A stretch of DNA of 64,000 bases from Panagrolaimus kolymaensis (taxonomy: Eukaryota > Nematoda > Chromadorea > Rhabditida > Panagrolaimidae). A program made the translations under genes and the position numbers. The stretch is from assembly GCA_028622995.1 (NCBI GenBank), contig JAJQJQ010000018.1, positions 2,046,001 to 2,110,000 on the forward strand. The letters are read 5' to 3'. Under the pieces are notes generated by a model. That model had not been told where the DNA came from. It was given only the letters and a program-made list of their open reading frames with translations, and ran no database searches. This document shows, in pieces, positions 24,927 to 37,712 of the stretch (its first letter is position 1; each line of letters starts with the position of its first letter).

Positions 24927-27900
24927 ATGATGAGACCTTTTATTTTAATTTTTTATACCATTGCTGCTTTTTGCTGCAATTTAATACGTAAGTTTTTTAA
25001 ATGGAACACCAAAAAATTTAAAAGGTTTTGAAAACAACTTTTAAACTTAAAGGCAATGATAAATATATACATAGTAAAAATAAGCAAAAACATATGCTAA
25101 ATGTTTCTTTTTTAAAAACACTTTTTTTTCATCGGCTTTATTCTGTCTATTTTCATTCTTGCTTGAAAATGGACATTGAAACTCTAATCCCATAGGGGCG
25201 GCTTTGCTTCTTGTCAATGTCAGAAGAAAAAAAAGATGGAAAAGGCGCTAACTAGTTTGTTGCCAAAAGCTAAGCTAAAATTGCGCAGTTATAAGACGGA
25301 AGAGAAGAGTGAAGAAAAAATTGTCAGAAACGATGGCATCGACCCCCTCTAGGATTAGTGACCATTAGTCCAAGCATGAGTAATTGGATTAGGAAAAGAA
25401 TCATGTGCGACAGCGAAGGGCTACTATATACATACAAATAAAGTTATCGGTCATGTTTCAAGAAAGCAATAGAAAAAAATAAGTATGAAAAATAAAAAAA
25501 TAAATGGTAGTTTTGTTAATAAAAAAAGAAGATGAGAGGGTTTTTGCATAAAAAAATAAGGCAATTAGCAATTGAGAGAGAGAGTTATTTACAAACGACA
25601 CGCAATCGGCATTTTAAACCACATTTAATTGAATGTCTCTTTGCAAAGGGTCATCCATTCATTCATGCTAAAAAGCTAACTAATTGATGGTCGTCGTCGT
25701 CGCTAAAATTGTCGACTTGCCATGTCATATTTTCTTTCATAAATGAAAAGCAACAACAATTTTTTTTATAGGAGGTCAAGAATGTTTTGAACAACAATAT
25801 GCAAATTATGAAGCCGATTTGGGAGCCGTTCATAAAATTCAGAGGATAGCTGTAGTGGCTCCTTTGGGAGCATACTATTTATATTCAAGAATATCTGATG
25901 ATCATGATGATCCCATTTATAAAGAAAATGGACAAAAACAAGTAATAACAAAAAAAAACAAACAAAAAATATTAAAAAAAAATGAAATACAAAAAATTGC
26001 AGGTTATTTATTCTTCAATTTCATCAAGCAATGTTGAATGGTTGCATTTGAATCTCTTAACTCGATCTCTTCGAATCATTCCAGTTTTTGATAAACCTAT
26101 AGATGAAGCTTCTCCTCTCATTTTAATAACTGCATGCAAATACTGTAATTATCTCCCATGCTTTTTTGAATTTTCTTACATCTTTCGAATTTTTAGCTTC
26201 TCGCCCACTTTATTTTGATGCTCAGCCATATACAGTAGATTCATTCAAAGCGGGTTTAGTTTCTATGTATGAAAATGAACTAATTGTAACCTTTCGAACT
26301 TTTGAAAACGGTGTATTTTTCTTTTCCGTAGCAGATCAAGGTGATATGTTAATTGCTCAAATTATTGGTGGAGTTATTGAAACCATTTTTGATTTTGGCT
26401 CCCTATCTCGAACTTCATTAACAGCTGGAAGAGCTTTAAATGATGGAGAATGGCATGAAATGAAATGGTCACATCAATTTGATTCCGTTCAATTGTTTAT
26501 TGATGGAATTTTAATGAATCAAACTACTCCCAGCGGTCTTTATCGGAAACTTGATTTCAATTTTCAAATTGAAATTGGTGGAAGACCCGAAGATCAATAT
26601 AGCGCCGATATTGAAACTTCCTATCATGGATGTCTTGCAAGAATGCAACTCAACAACATAGATCTCTTGGCTTTTGCTCCGCCGTCATATCGTGAATGTC
26701 AAATGCCTCGCCCACAGCTACTTACAATTCAAAGCGGATCAGTGCAAATTCCATATTCATTTTTGCCTTTTGCATTTGAATTCCGTATTTTGCCTGTGGC
26801 ATCTTCACTTCTTACTATTTTTGATGCAAATAACAGCAGCCTCGTGGAAATTTTAGTTGATGCTAATCAAACTTTAGCCCTTGAAACAGAAAACCAACAA
26901 ATTAAACAACTTTCACTTCCAATGGTTCCAGTAACTGATGGAAATTGGCATGCAATGTCTGTTAAATTACGAGGCGGCAGATTGGATGTTGATGTGGATG
27001 GTTTAACTGTACTTTGGCTTGAAGGAAGTGTAGTAAGAAAAATTGGATTACGCATGGCTTTTTTCCGCCTCTCATCCACAGGTTGTTATCGCTCTGCTAC
27101 AGTTGATCTCAAGTCAGCAACCGTGAGTGTAGGAAAAGCAATCAAAGGACGATGTATGTTTGTTGAAAAATGTTTACCCAATCCTTGTGAAAATGGTGGA
27201 ACATGTGCTCAAACAGGATTGGATGATTTTAAATGCATTTGTCAAGATTATTATGGGGGAAGATACTGTCATACATCTTTACTTCCACGTTCCTGTGAAG
27301 ATCATAGAGCCACAGAAAAAACTCGACCACGACATCATCCGTTAGTCAGGCATTTTTTGAAGAAATCAGCAACTTCTGATAAAGTCCAAAACATTACTAT
27401 TGATCTTGATGGTGGAGGCCCTTTAAAACCATTTAAAGTAAAATGCACAACTGCAATAAATGAAAAGGATTTAAAATTAATGGATGATTCAGACGATTGG
27501 ACAATTCTTGAGCATTTTTCTATGGATCCAGAAGGAAAGCATGTAAGAGATCAAGAAATAAATGTTAGCGGCGAAACTGAACCAGGAGCAGTTAGAAAAG
27601 AATTGAGCTATCTCATTGGCAATAATGAACTTGATCGATTTGTGGAAGGGTTTGAAAATTGCCGACAATATATGAAATTTGAATGCAAAGGTGGCACTAA
27701 ATTAATGACATACAACAACGAACGAAGACCATCAACTTGGTATGCAACAAGAAATGGTCAACATGGATTACAATGGGCTGATGCTCCACCATATTCTCGA
27801 ATGTGTGCTTGCGCCATGAATGCTAGCTGTTTACAACATAGGTAAGTAAAGTAAACGCTTAGATCAAAAACTATTTCAAATTTTTAGTATGTGTAATTGT

Positions 27901-29684
27901 GATTCCGGTAGAGATGGTATTGATGAAGGATACAATACCCATTCGCAATTGCTACCAATCATGCAACTTTTTGTTGGTGGAACCGGTTATAAAACATCCG
28001 CAAGCGTTACGATTGGTCCTTTACAATGTGCAAGAAGATGTAAGTGATGAAACTTGAAACCCTTAAAAATGTCAGCGTCTTCGTTTTTAGATGTTTATGA
28101 GACCATCACTTTTGTTGATCGAAATCAACACCTTGTGGGCTCGCAATCGTTTACAGAAAATGTATTTGATATTTATTTTCATGCTCGTTTTTCACATTCA
28201 CAGATGACAATTTGGACATGGGAATCAGCAAATAGTGAAAGATGGTTTCAAATATTTGTTCGAGGTGGTAAAATTGTTGGTCAAATAGTCAATGCAGGAA
28301 GAACAAATGAAATAGTTAGCGATGCTATAGTCAATGATGATAAGTGGCATTCAATATATTGGGAAGTTGATCCTCATTCAATGAAACTTATTATTGATGG
28401 ACAAGAAAAAATTTTAAGCTCATTTTACTTGTTACCTACAACTTATACATATATAATTGGTTCAAGAACCACGAGAGGTAATGCAGGGTTTGCTGGTCAA
28501 ATAAAAGGGTTGTATATTTGCGGGAAGGAAATAGAAATAGGACAAATGGTTCGAAAGCAAAATCCACTTGGAATACAATTAGGTGCAACGGGTTATTGTC
28601 AAGTTAATAGATGTTCAAACAATGGAACTTGCGAAGAATTTTATGACACTTATAAATGCAATTGTTCGATGTCGCCTTTTGGTGGAGATAAATGTGAACA
28701 AGGTTAGTTCCAATTAATCTCTGCGGTAACTTTAAAAATGAACAACTTACAGAAATTGGAATGTGGGTTCCATTGGGATCAAAAATATACATACCATGGC
28801 AACATCCACATCAAATGGCAACCTGTTATCGAATGAATGTTTACACAACGACCACAAATGTTTCGTTATTAAAAGCAAAAGCTCATTTTGCCGAATCATC
28901 TTACAATATGTCGATTGATTCATTCGGCTTTTTAAATGTCCTCATTTATGACGGGTTTTTCTTTCATCACAATCAAACATATAAAAAGCAAATAATGAAT
29001 GATGATAAAACAAAAGATATTGAATTTTGTGCATCGCTAAATGAATTTAATCTTAAGATTAATGGAGAAAAAGCATTTCATATTGAAGGAAATTTCTCAT
29101 TTTTCTCCAGTCTAAATTCATGGGATTTTATTGATAAAAGTATGTCACAGATAAATATTTTTTAAATTCAAACTAAAATTGCAGATTTCACGGGTTGCAT
29201 TTCTCGACTTCAAGTTGGTTCCACTTTTCCTTTAAAACATCCCAAAGATTCAAGATTACGATATAAAGGAAAAATAAAGTTTGGAAGCTGCCCTTATGAT
29301 CATTTGTTTGTTTTATAATTTTCTTTCTTTTTTCAAAGAGAAATTTTTCAGGCAATATGATCAACCTCAAGAAGTTGATGAAACTTCAAGTGATATTCAA
29401 ATTTCATCAATCGTTAAAAACCAACAAAATCTTCTTTTTATTACACGTAATAAAATTTTTTCTAAAAGACTTCTTATTTAAAATTTATTTTATTTTTTTC
29501 AGCGATAATAGGTGTATTAACAGCAATATTTCTTGCCTTTGCATTATGCATATTTGTTTGCTATTTACGTAGTCGGCCAGATGGTGTATATAAAACTAAT
29601 GAAAATGTCATAGCTTATTGTAGTCCAAGCAAATCTGCTGAACCTCTCGTTGAACCAACCTTTTCCAAAGAGTATTTCTGTTAA
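24927..29684 (+). CDS. Neurexin IV/Caspr-like adhesion receptor, copy 2
   Basis: Second complete copy of the 1188-residue receptor. Its ten exons are 24927-24987, 25772-25941, 26003-26144, 26197-27841, 27888-28039, 28091-28702, 28753-29139, 29185-29305, 29352-29446 and 29503-29684. Domains are as in copy 1: signal peptide, discoidin-like, LamG, LamG, EGF, fibrinogen-like, LamG, EGF, LamG, TM, and a short tail with VYKTNE and terminal EYFC. I saw no substitution, frameshift or changed splice site against copy 1. It is preceded by the same 4.5 kb upstream region, so both copies could be active and double the dose. Its stop lies 143 bases from the stop of the convergent, intact TRPV gene, the same 3' layout as in copy 1. 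Confidence 0.85.
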
Positions 29685-29827
29685 ATAAAATTAAAACATG
29701 CCACATTTCTTTCATTTTAAATTATTTTATTGTTTTTAATTTAGTGAAATTAGAGTTTATTTTGTACATAAAATTTATTTTTATTTTAAAAACTTTAAAT
29801 ATTAACAAACAATTAATAAAAAAATAA

Positions 29828-32800
29828 TTAAAACTTGGAATTCGTAGAAGAAGCGGATCCAGCATTTCCAGCATTTTCTCTTTTTCGAAATAAATCACTC
29901 CGAATTCTTGGACTCACAGAACGTGGAGGAGGAGTGAAATCATTTAAACGGAATAAATGTTGATTAGTTGCATCACTTTCAGTTAAAATAAATCCATTAG
30001 CTGTAGATGGTTTTAATGGAGATTCAACCACAGGTGACATAGCCACTGGGCTATTAGTGTATGAGCCATTGGTTGCAGCAGCAACATGGGCTTTAGTATA
30101 AGTTCCTGGGGGACTTGCCGAATATCGAGCACGATTTCCATTTGGAGCTGAAATAGGCGCAACTGCTTCATTACCAAATTTAGGAAGGTTTGGCACTTCC
30201 ACTGAAGCAAATTGATCAACGCCTCGAACTTTTTTCTTTGGAACAGAAAGGAATCCAGATTGTGATTTTTGTAATCCAAATGGAACTTTGGCTGATACTG
30301 AAACAATGGATCCTCGTGCATCTGTTCTTCCATGAGAGGTCCCACCATCTGCAACAAAAGAGTTTGTAAATGTATCGGGAATTGCATTAGGATGCTCAGA
30401 AGGAAGCAAACTAATTTGATGAAGATTATTACTTCGAGGTGAGGTGGAAACTTTTTTGGCTGCTTCCATAAGGACTAATGCACTTTCCAATTTTTGTTCA
30501 AGATTATCCAATCCATCATGATGCCGCTAAAAATTAATTTTATTTTTATTTTAATAGTATTTCTTAAAAAAGAATATTCTAAAAAAACTAACATTATTTG
30601 CTGCAGTGTTAAGTCGATGACTGTGCCCTCCTTCAGAGGCGTTGCCTTCAAGTACAGCAGCTGTAGGTGATCTTTGATTCTTTAATGTAACAACATCATC
30701 ATATAATTTTTCATGACTATGTAATGCTAATTTAACATGCTCCACACCAACTTTGTTTATAAGATTCATAACTTTTCGAGACATGTTCTGCAAAAGACAA
30801 TATTAATAAAATTTAAAAAATGGAAAGGCTTTTACCTTCCAATTTGTAATAGCTTGACGACGTTGTCTTGCTCTTGTCTTTTTAGTTTGTTTGATAACCA
30901 TCAAACCTCGAGCGTCATGATCTTGTAATTTTATGGAATATTCAAGTTGGCTTGCAATTAATTTTTGTCTATCAACCGAACGCTCCAAAACCATTACAAT
31001 TTGAGCATACTAAAGCAAGAATTTGGAAAAAACATAACAAAAGACTTTTACAAACCTGTTGCCTCCAGGCTTTCTCTGCTTGTGTAATAATCGTTGTATA
31101 TGTATTACCCATCATTGCGATTAAAATGTTTATCATCATGATTGGCATGACGAACATGTAAAATACAAAAAGAGTTTTTGTAAGGGGTTCATAATTGGCG
31201 CATCCAAATTCTTCGTACTATAATCATCAAAAATTATAAAAGCTTGTATGAAATTTAACACTTACATCATAACCACCCATACTTGCACGAAACAATGTAA
31301 TCACAGTTTCCAAAAATGTTGAATATGTGTAAATACTATAACCGGTAACAGGGCAATTAAATTCTTCACTTGTAAGTTGTTGCTTTAAAGCCAAATCTTT
31401 TCCAACAAAATAAAAAACTTGTGAAAATGATATTAAAAATATTGCACTAATTATAGCGAAACGTATCATGTCACCAGCAATCATACTATATATCATTTGT
31501 ACAAATGGACCAGTTAATTTATAACTTCTTGCAAAAAATAATAAAAACATCCATGAACCCGGTAAAGCAAAAACTAATAAAGCTTCTTCAAGCCATATAG
31601 CTCGAAGTAATCGACATGGTACACATGCAATTAGGCATAAATTAGCTATTAAAAATATCACTTTTGCAGGAGCTGTTTGTAAACTTTGTAAATAACCTTT
31701 AAACCCTTGAGTTCGAAATTCATCCAATTGTTGATAAAATACAAAATACAAAGATGATATAACACTAAATATTTCAAAAACCATTCGAAAATGATCATCC
31801 CATTGGGGCGCAAAATGAGGATGAAAAAAATCTATTCGGTAAATTTGAGCTGGGCGTGAAAATACAATACAACTTAGAAAAACAAGATGAATAATAAGAA
31901 GGGCAAGACGCATGAAAAGTTTTTTCTAAAAAACATATTTTTATTTTATAAATTGGTTTTTAAAACTATAGTACTTTTGCATAAAGTTTCCATTTATCTT
32001 CCAATAATCTTTGAATGACTTCACTTGCAATCATATCTAAATGTTCAGGTGTTCGTCCATTAATGACTGTCATTAAAACGGAGTCATAATCTATAAATTT
32101 ATTATTGTAAAAACACGTGCTGCTACTAAAAATGGAAAGCATACTTGTCGTTCCATCTGGTCTTATGGTATCCAAATTAGTTAATGGATATGCGCTGCAC
32201 GTCATATCAGAAAACCGCCAAAATTCCTAAACATTATAAAATTTTAAAGCAATTTTTTGAAGAATGAGCTTACAAGTTTCATTAATTCTAACATTTCTTC
32301 GAAAATTTGTCTTCGACCAAGTTTGGTTGCAAGAGTTAAAGGAGTATAACCAGCAAGATTTACAACATCAGCTTGAGCGGGTTTATGCCAATGTCTTACT
32401 GCATAACCATACATTGACTAAAAAGCAGATGATCATAAAGTTTTTATTAACTTTTTGAAACTCACATTACTGTAATTGATTACACACATGTGTAAAATTG
32501 TATTGCCTAACATATCTTGTTGATTGGGGTCTGCACCATATTGAAGTAAAAGATCGTAAATATCTTTATTACCAAAGCATGCAGCAAATGCTAAGGGATA
32601 TTCGCCATAATATGCATAACCTTGATAATTTGGAGATTTGGAATTTTTATGGTCTTCGGGTAAGAAAAAGTCCCCTGATGCTCGAGCATTCACTTCGGCG
32701 CCTTTGGATAGTAAAAGTTGGACTGTTTCATAATCATCATGAACGATGGCTAAATGCAAAGCGCTTTGACCTAAAACCTTTGATAGTTAACTATCAATTT

Positions 32801-33668
32801 TGGAGCCTAAAATTATTTATTTACCAAACATTTCATCTCCAAGATACAAATCTTTTGCTAAGCCTGGATAAGTGTTAATTAAAATTCTTGCAATTTCAGA
32901 ACAAAATGGCTCTTCTCGATTTAATAACAAATGGATTAAAGTTTCACCATCGACACCTCTTTTATTTAACCTCCATTGAGCTAAATGTTCTCGAAATTTT
33001 GAATTTTCTTCACCGTTTTCATTATTAGTAAGTCCAAGTTCAAGGTTCTAAAAAACAATAAAAATGTATTATTTTTTTGCTTTCGTGTCTTGGCATTTCC
33101 AAGAACTATAACATAATCATTTTTTGTTGCACATTGTTTATATGCGTTGTTAGTGCCATGTAAGTTCTTATTATTTAATTTAAAAAAATTAATCGTTTAA
33201 CTATGATATTTTGGTTTTGCTAATAAAAAAATCCAAGTTTGTGTTTTGAAAAAGACCGAAACTCCAAAACTTATTTATAAACTTTGCGGAGGCACTTACC
33301 ACAGTTTTCTTCCATTTCATGTAATCAGAAAATTTAATTAACTGTGGTTCACGGCCATCTTCATACATCATGGGTTCAATTTTTTCTTGAGCAAATCTTA
33401 ATACACCTTCTTCGCCTTCTTTTTCATAAATTGTTATCAAATCGCCACCTAAAAAAATAGGATGTGGATGGAAAGCGCTATTTTTAAAGAAATGCATACC
33501 TGCTCGTGTTCCAACCCATTTATATAAATGATTCTTTTCTCGTTCACGATATAAATTGGACCATTTTTCATCAGGATCATAATGAGGATTATTAGAGCCA
33601 CCAACTTCACCTGCTCCTGCGGCATTACGGCCGCTCATTTCACGAAACTTTGTTGGTAATTGTCCCAT
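29828..33668 (-). CDS. osm-9: TRPV cation channel, OSM-9 type, intact copy
   Basis: Eleven exons: 33668-33500, 33448-33300, 33047-32825, 32770-32466, 32417-32274, 32226-31975, 31925-31266, 31217-31056, 31009-30836, 30787-30593 and 30526-29828. They give 1043 residues. Ankyrin repeats fill about 110-330 ([39 protein letters not shown]). The six-TM region spans about 418-690. The pore loop carries MGGYD (about 630-634), followed by S6 with [20 protein letters not shown] and a TRP-box segment starting at AWRQQYAQI. TRPV subunits such as OSM-9 form Ca2+-permeable sensory channels in ciliated neurons, usually with OCR partners. The pore and S6 segment is closest, from memory, to OSM-9 rather than OCR, hence the symbol. 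The 51-base intron 33449-33499 is in frame and stop-free. The last two exons lie in the duplicated segment. Confidence 0.8.
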
Positions 33669-35669
33669 ATTTTTTAGGACTTTTTAATAATTTTGCTTAC
33701 AAATAATAATTTACAGTAAAATCACAGCATAATTAGTCATAATCAATTAAAACCTTTAAAATGAGTTGAAGTTTAAAATTTAAAAGTAAATATTTTTTAT
33801 AGCGTCTCTATATTTTTTGGAAAGCAAAAACTTTAAAACATGGCAAAAAAATGAAATTAAAAAAAACAAAAACCAGCTTGTTTTACCTTTCACGTTTGAT
33901 TCAGGCAAGTTGGTAGGCACGAAATAAGAAGAAAAAAGAAGGAAAAACAAAATAGTCATAAATATGTCAATGAAAAAAGGTAGATTTAATTAAACAGTTT
34001 TTTTTCTCTCTGTTTTATTTTTTATAAATGGCCATGTGAATTTAGGTATACATGAGTCTTTTATAAAACAGTAAGAGAAATTACTTAATAAGATAATAAA
34101 ACCAAAACTTAAATGAGGAAACAAAAAAAAGACTTTAATTTAGTAAAAAGTGTGGAACAATTTTATTTTTAGCGAAATAAAAAGGTATTAAGCATAAAAT
34201 TAAAAGAAGGCATTCTGGCATCCTTAAAAAATAGTGAAATCATTTACGCTTTTTCACTCAAGCAAAAATTCCTTTATATAAAAATATTTCGAAAACATTT
34301 TTTAGGGGCATTCGGAACAAGGCTTTATAGAAGTAAATGCTTTGATTTCTGTGCAGTCAAAAAAGCTTAAGAGAGAATAAAAAAATATTGATATTTAAAA
34401 GCTCATAAACTTGCCTTCAACACCTCATATATTTTTTTCACACGCACGACATTATTGGTAGCTAATTTTTTTCCTTCGAATTTTCTTATTTTTTTACGAG
34501 TTTTTAACTAACCTTAAAAAAAGTTAAGTTTGTCCAAACAGCTGTAAAAATGCTGTAGTCGTTAAGCTGTTCCTAAATTTTCTTTTTCCTTCTAAGTATT
34601 TTTTTTAATAATTTAATCAACAAATAAAAAATGGTTAGCTAAGTTAGACATTTTTATCGTATGTCAAGGAAAGGCCTTTTATGAGAGAAAGTCCTTTGGT
34701 ACTTTTCTTTTTATTAGAAATAAACAAAAAGCTATAAGTTACAAATAAGCTTAAAGAAAGTTGTATTTAGAAGGTTAAACTTAATTTTTTTTGTGTCACG
34801 CATGTGATGTGGCTCATTAATCTATGGCAAAAAAAGGAAGGGCAGAAGAATTCTCACCAAAAAGATATGTGAAAATTTTGGAAATTGCTTATTGTCATCA
34901 TGAATAGCAAGGTCTCAGAAATTGTATTTTATAATAATAAAAAAAAATGACAACGATGCCAAGTAAAAATATATTTGGATGAAGCACAGTATACAAAAAA
35001 ATTAACCTAAAAATTAAGAACGTGCAAAAAAAACTAAAACTTGCATCACTAAAAATATAGCCAAAATATACACTTCCCGGTTTATGGTAACCTATGCTAC
35101 CAAAAAACCAGCTGAAAACAAAACAAAAAACAATTAAAAGTGGTGAAAAAAGCGAAGGTGGAGCAGCAGCAAAAGGCTTAGATGAGATCAATAAGCAATT
35201 GTCTTTCAAGAAATGCAAAAAAAAGTTAGAATGAATAACACTTACGTTACCAATGCAACTCCAATTTTTTAAGTAAGTTAAAAGTAAAAGGAAAATTTTT
35301 TGTTTCTTAAACGAATGAAAGCGGTAGGAAATTTCTAAGAAATAATTTTTTCTTCTCATTTAATTAATTTGACAACAGCTTTAAAACATTTATACGCCTT
35401 TTTTTTCTTACTTTGAGTGGCTAGTGCTTTATTCAATTTCAAATTTGGTGTGCATGTTTTTATACCCTAAAATTAAGCTTTATTTCATTTCACTTTTTTT
35501 TCTTCAAAAAAAGGAATGGTGTTTAAAAAATGCTTTTAAAGGTGTCAATTTGGAAATCGATAGACACTATTCAGTCATGAGATCTGATTTATTTTTGTAA
35601 ATATTACTGTAAAAAATTAAATAATAAAGCAAAAGTGAAGGCAATAATAAGTTTAAAAAATAATTAAAA
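33669..35669. other. Gene-free stretch upstream of TRPV, downstream of PIG-S
   Basis: Two kilobases without a recognisable coding exon. The plus strand is A-run-rich to about 35.3 kb, consistent with 5' sequence or a long first intron of the minus-strand TRPV gene. A minus-strand donor (GGTAAC|GTAAGT, near 35246) could close a short noncoding TRPV 5' exon around 35.25-35.4 kb; this is speculative. The last part is the 3' flank of the PIG-S gene. Confidence 0.45.
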
Positions 35670-37400
35670 TTAATCCGTTTTGATATGATTGTTTCTAAAT
35701 CTACCCCATAAATATTTTAAAGAAACTTCAAGAATAGGTAAAAGAAGTGGCATTCCAATTGGAACATAAATGCCGATTTTTAAGGATGATGTTAAATCTC
35801 CAGTTCCTATTAACGAACTATGATCGGCTGCACGTTCAGCAAGAAGTCGAGCCACAGCAGCTTTAAGAGGGCTTTGTTCGTGAATTGCTTCTTCAACATA
35901 ACGCTTTGATTTTCGAACTAATTCTCCAACTTCAGAAGTAATAACAAGTTGAGGCATTTTAGCTGCAAGGGTATTGATTGCGGATACAAAATGTTTAGCT
36001 TTGAGAATGTTTTCTAAGAATGCATATCGACGGAAGCGATTCCATGCAAAATGATTGGGTTGAGTCACCGACGAACAAAATCTATCATTTGAAAATGTTT
36101 GCTGTGCACCTAGCAAACTATGGAAAGATTCATAAATGGCATTTAAATAATTATCATTTTTAGTTGGTGAAACATTGATAATGCTGCCCCATGAAGCAAA
36201 TGTTTGACCATTGCTCTAAAAAACCGAAATAATAGAAATAAGAAAAACGCTTTTATCGAACCTGAACTCCATCAATTTTAATGCCATTTTCAGTTAAAAC
36301 AAAAACAAATTTTAGCAATGGATCAGTGGAAACAATGGGAGAAGAAAGTTCATCAATGGCTGTAATAAATTTTGACATATCTGCTGCATTAAAAGATAAG
36401 GTTCGATTGGCTCCTTTATCTTTATAAAAATTTTGAGAATTGAAAATATCCCAAAAATGTTCAGTAGTCACAGAGAAGAACATTGTATCGGAAAGATAAT
36501 TAACCATTCGATTAACTTCTTTAATAATATTCGCTTCTACAGTATTCCATTTGGAGTTGTCACCATTTTCATGAACAAAAATTAAATGGAGATTATATGC
36601 AGCAGAAATGGAAATTTCATTCCAAACATCAGGTGAATTCTGTAATAAATTTCTATAAATAGAAATGGTTTGAAAGATATATTTATTTAGCTTACATCTT
36701 TTATGTCTTCCTCCATATTCTTTACACGATCTATCATGGAATGTATTCTACTAATCCCAAGCCAATCATTTGTCATAAAGTTGTCATACGTTTCAGATAC
36801 AAAAGCGGTTGGCTCATTTTTCATAACAATTTTAGAATCTGCAGTAACATACACGTCACATTTAGAAACTGATGCCATTGTTGCAAATTCACTTTCTGGA
36901 ACCAAAACAATTTTGGCAGTAAAAGCATCGCCTAAAATTGTATTCATAAATTTATCATTGCAAAAACAAGCTTTAAAGCTACCGCTTCCTTTTGGAGAAT
37001 CAAAGTTATCAAATGAATAATTGTGATTACTAACTTTCTGAATTTCCCAATATTCTTGACCATAAGAATTACCAGGTAAAAGTGATTCAAATTCAGTTTT
37101 TTTAATTAATTTATTGTATTTTTCATCGCCATTTGAATGAAAGATATTTATCTTCAATGGGATTGATTCTCTTTTATTGAAAACTACCAATGAAGCACGT
37201 GAGGGTGAAGTTGTAATCCACCAAACTGCAATTCCGACAATAATCAATGAAGTAAAATAAAATGAAAAAGCTTTCACAGAGCGTGATTTGTTTTCTTCGA
37301 GAACTTTTTTGGCGACATTAAAAAGCTGATGAATTTTTGCTTTGTGAGCGATTTCTGCTTCAGAAACTTCAACAACCGGTGGTTGATCGCTATCTTCCAT
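35670..37400 (-). CDS. GPI transamidase subunit PIG-S
   Basis: Three exons, 37400-36696, 36639-36262 and 36215-35670, all joined in phase 0, give 542 residues; human PIG-S is about 555. PIG-S is an ER membrane subunit of the complex that transfers preassembled GPI anchors to proteins. Layout fits the family: cytosolic N-terminus, first TM (about 46-66) ending in the typical WWITTSPSRASL, a large lumenal region with the SWGSIINVSPT block, and a second TM near the C-terminus (about 515-535, IGIYVPIGMPLLLPI) with a short basic tail. The conserved paired-Trp segment and the WG-I-I-x-N-x-P block are what led to the call. The tetraspanin gene lies 312 bases upstream on the same strand. Confidence 0.83.
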
Positions 37401-37712
37401 CCAAAAACAAGAATTTTGTTAAACAAATTAAAATCAATATTAAGAAATAGGTCTTCTGATAATACAAACAGTATGGAAAGTTTAAAGAAAGTTAAAAGTT
37501 AATATATTTTATAAACCCATAAGAACGAGATGCAAGTTTCACAAAAAATGCAATAAAATTAAAACAAGAAAGTTGAGGAAACAAGCATAATAACTTTCAC
37601 AAGAAAGATTTAATACAATAAAATGAATATTGTGCGAAAAGATGAGATGATTGTGTTTTTTTATAATGCATAGATAAGGCAAATAAAGGGGCAATCAAAA
37701 ATTTTGGCAAGT
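37401..37712. other. Spacer between tetraspanin stop and PIG-S start
   Basis: A 312-base AT-rich spacer between two minus-strand genes. The distance is within the range of intercistronic gaps in nematode operons. I do not see an obvious U-rich element plus acceptor AG right before the PIG-S ATG, so an operon is possible but not supported. Confidence 0.4.

Larger units (their letters stand above)
18818..30721. repeat. Tandem duplication unit 2 (11,904 bases)
   Basis: Second unit of the direct tandem duplication. Every feature of unit 1 recurs at +11,904, including all short open frames and homopolymer lengths I compared. It ends within the penultimate exon of the intact TRPV gene. The near-perfect identity means either a very young duplication or an assembly duplication. 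The unrelated sequence joined at 18817/18818 argues for a real junction but does not prove it. Confidence 0.93.

Noticed and set aside
34898..35359. 153-codon minus-strand frame upstream of the TRPV gene
   Set aside because: Hydrophobic, Phe-rich composition without a start context or homology; at best it overlaps a noncoding 5' exon.
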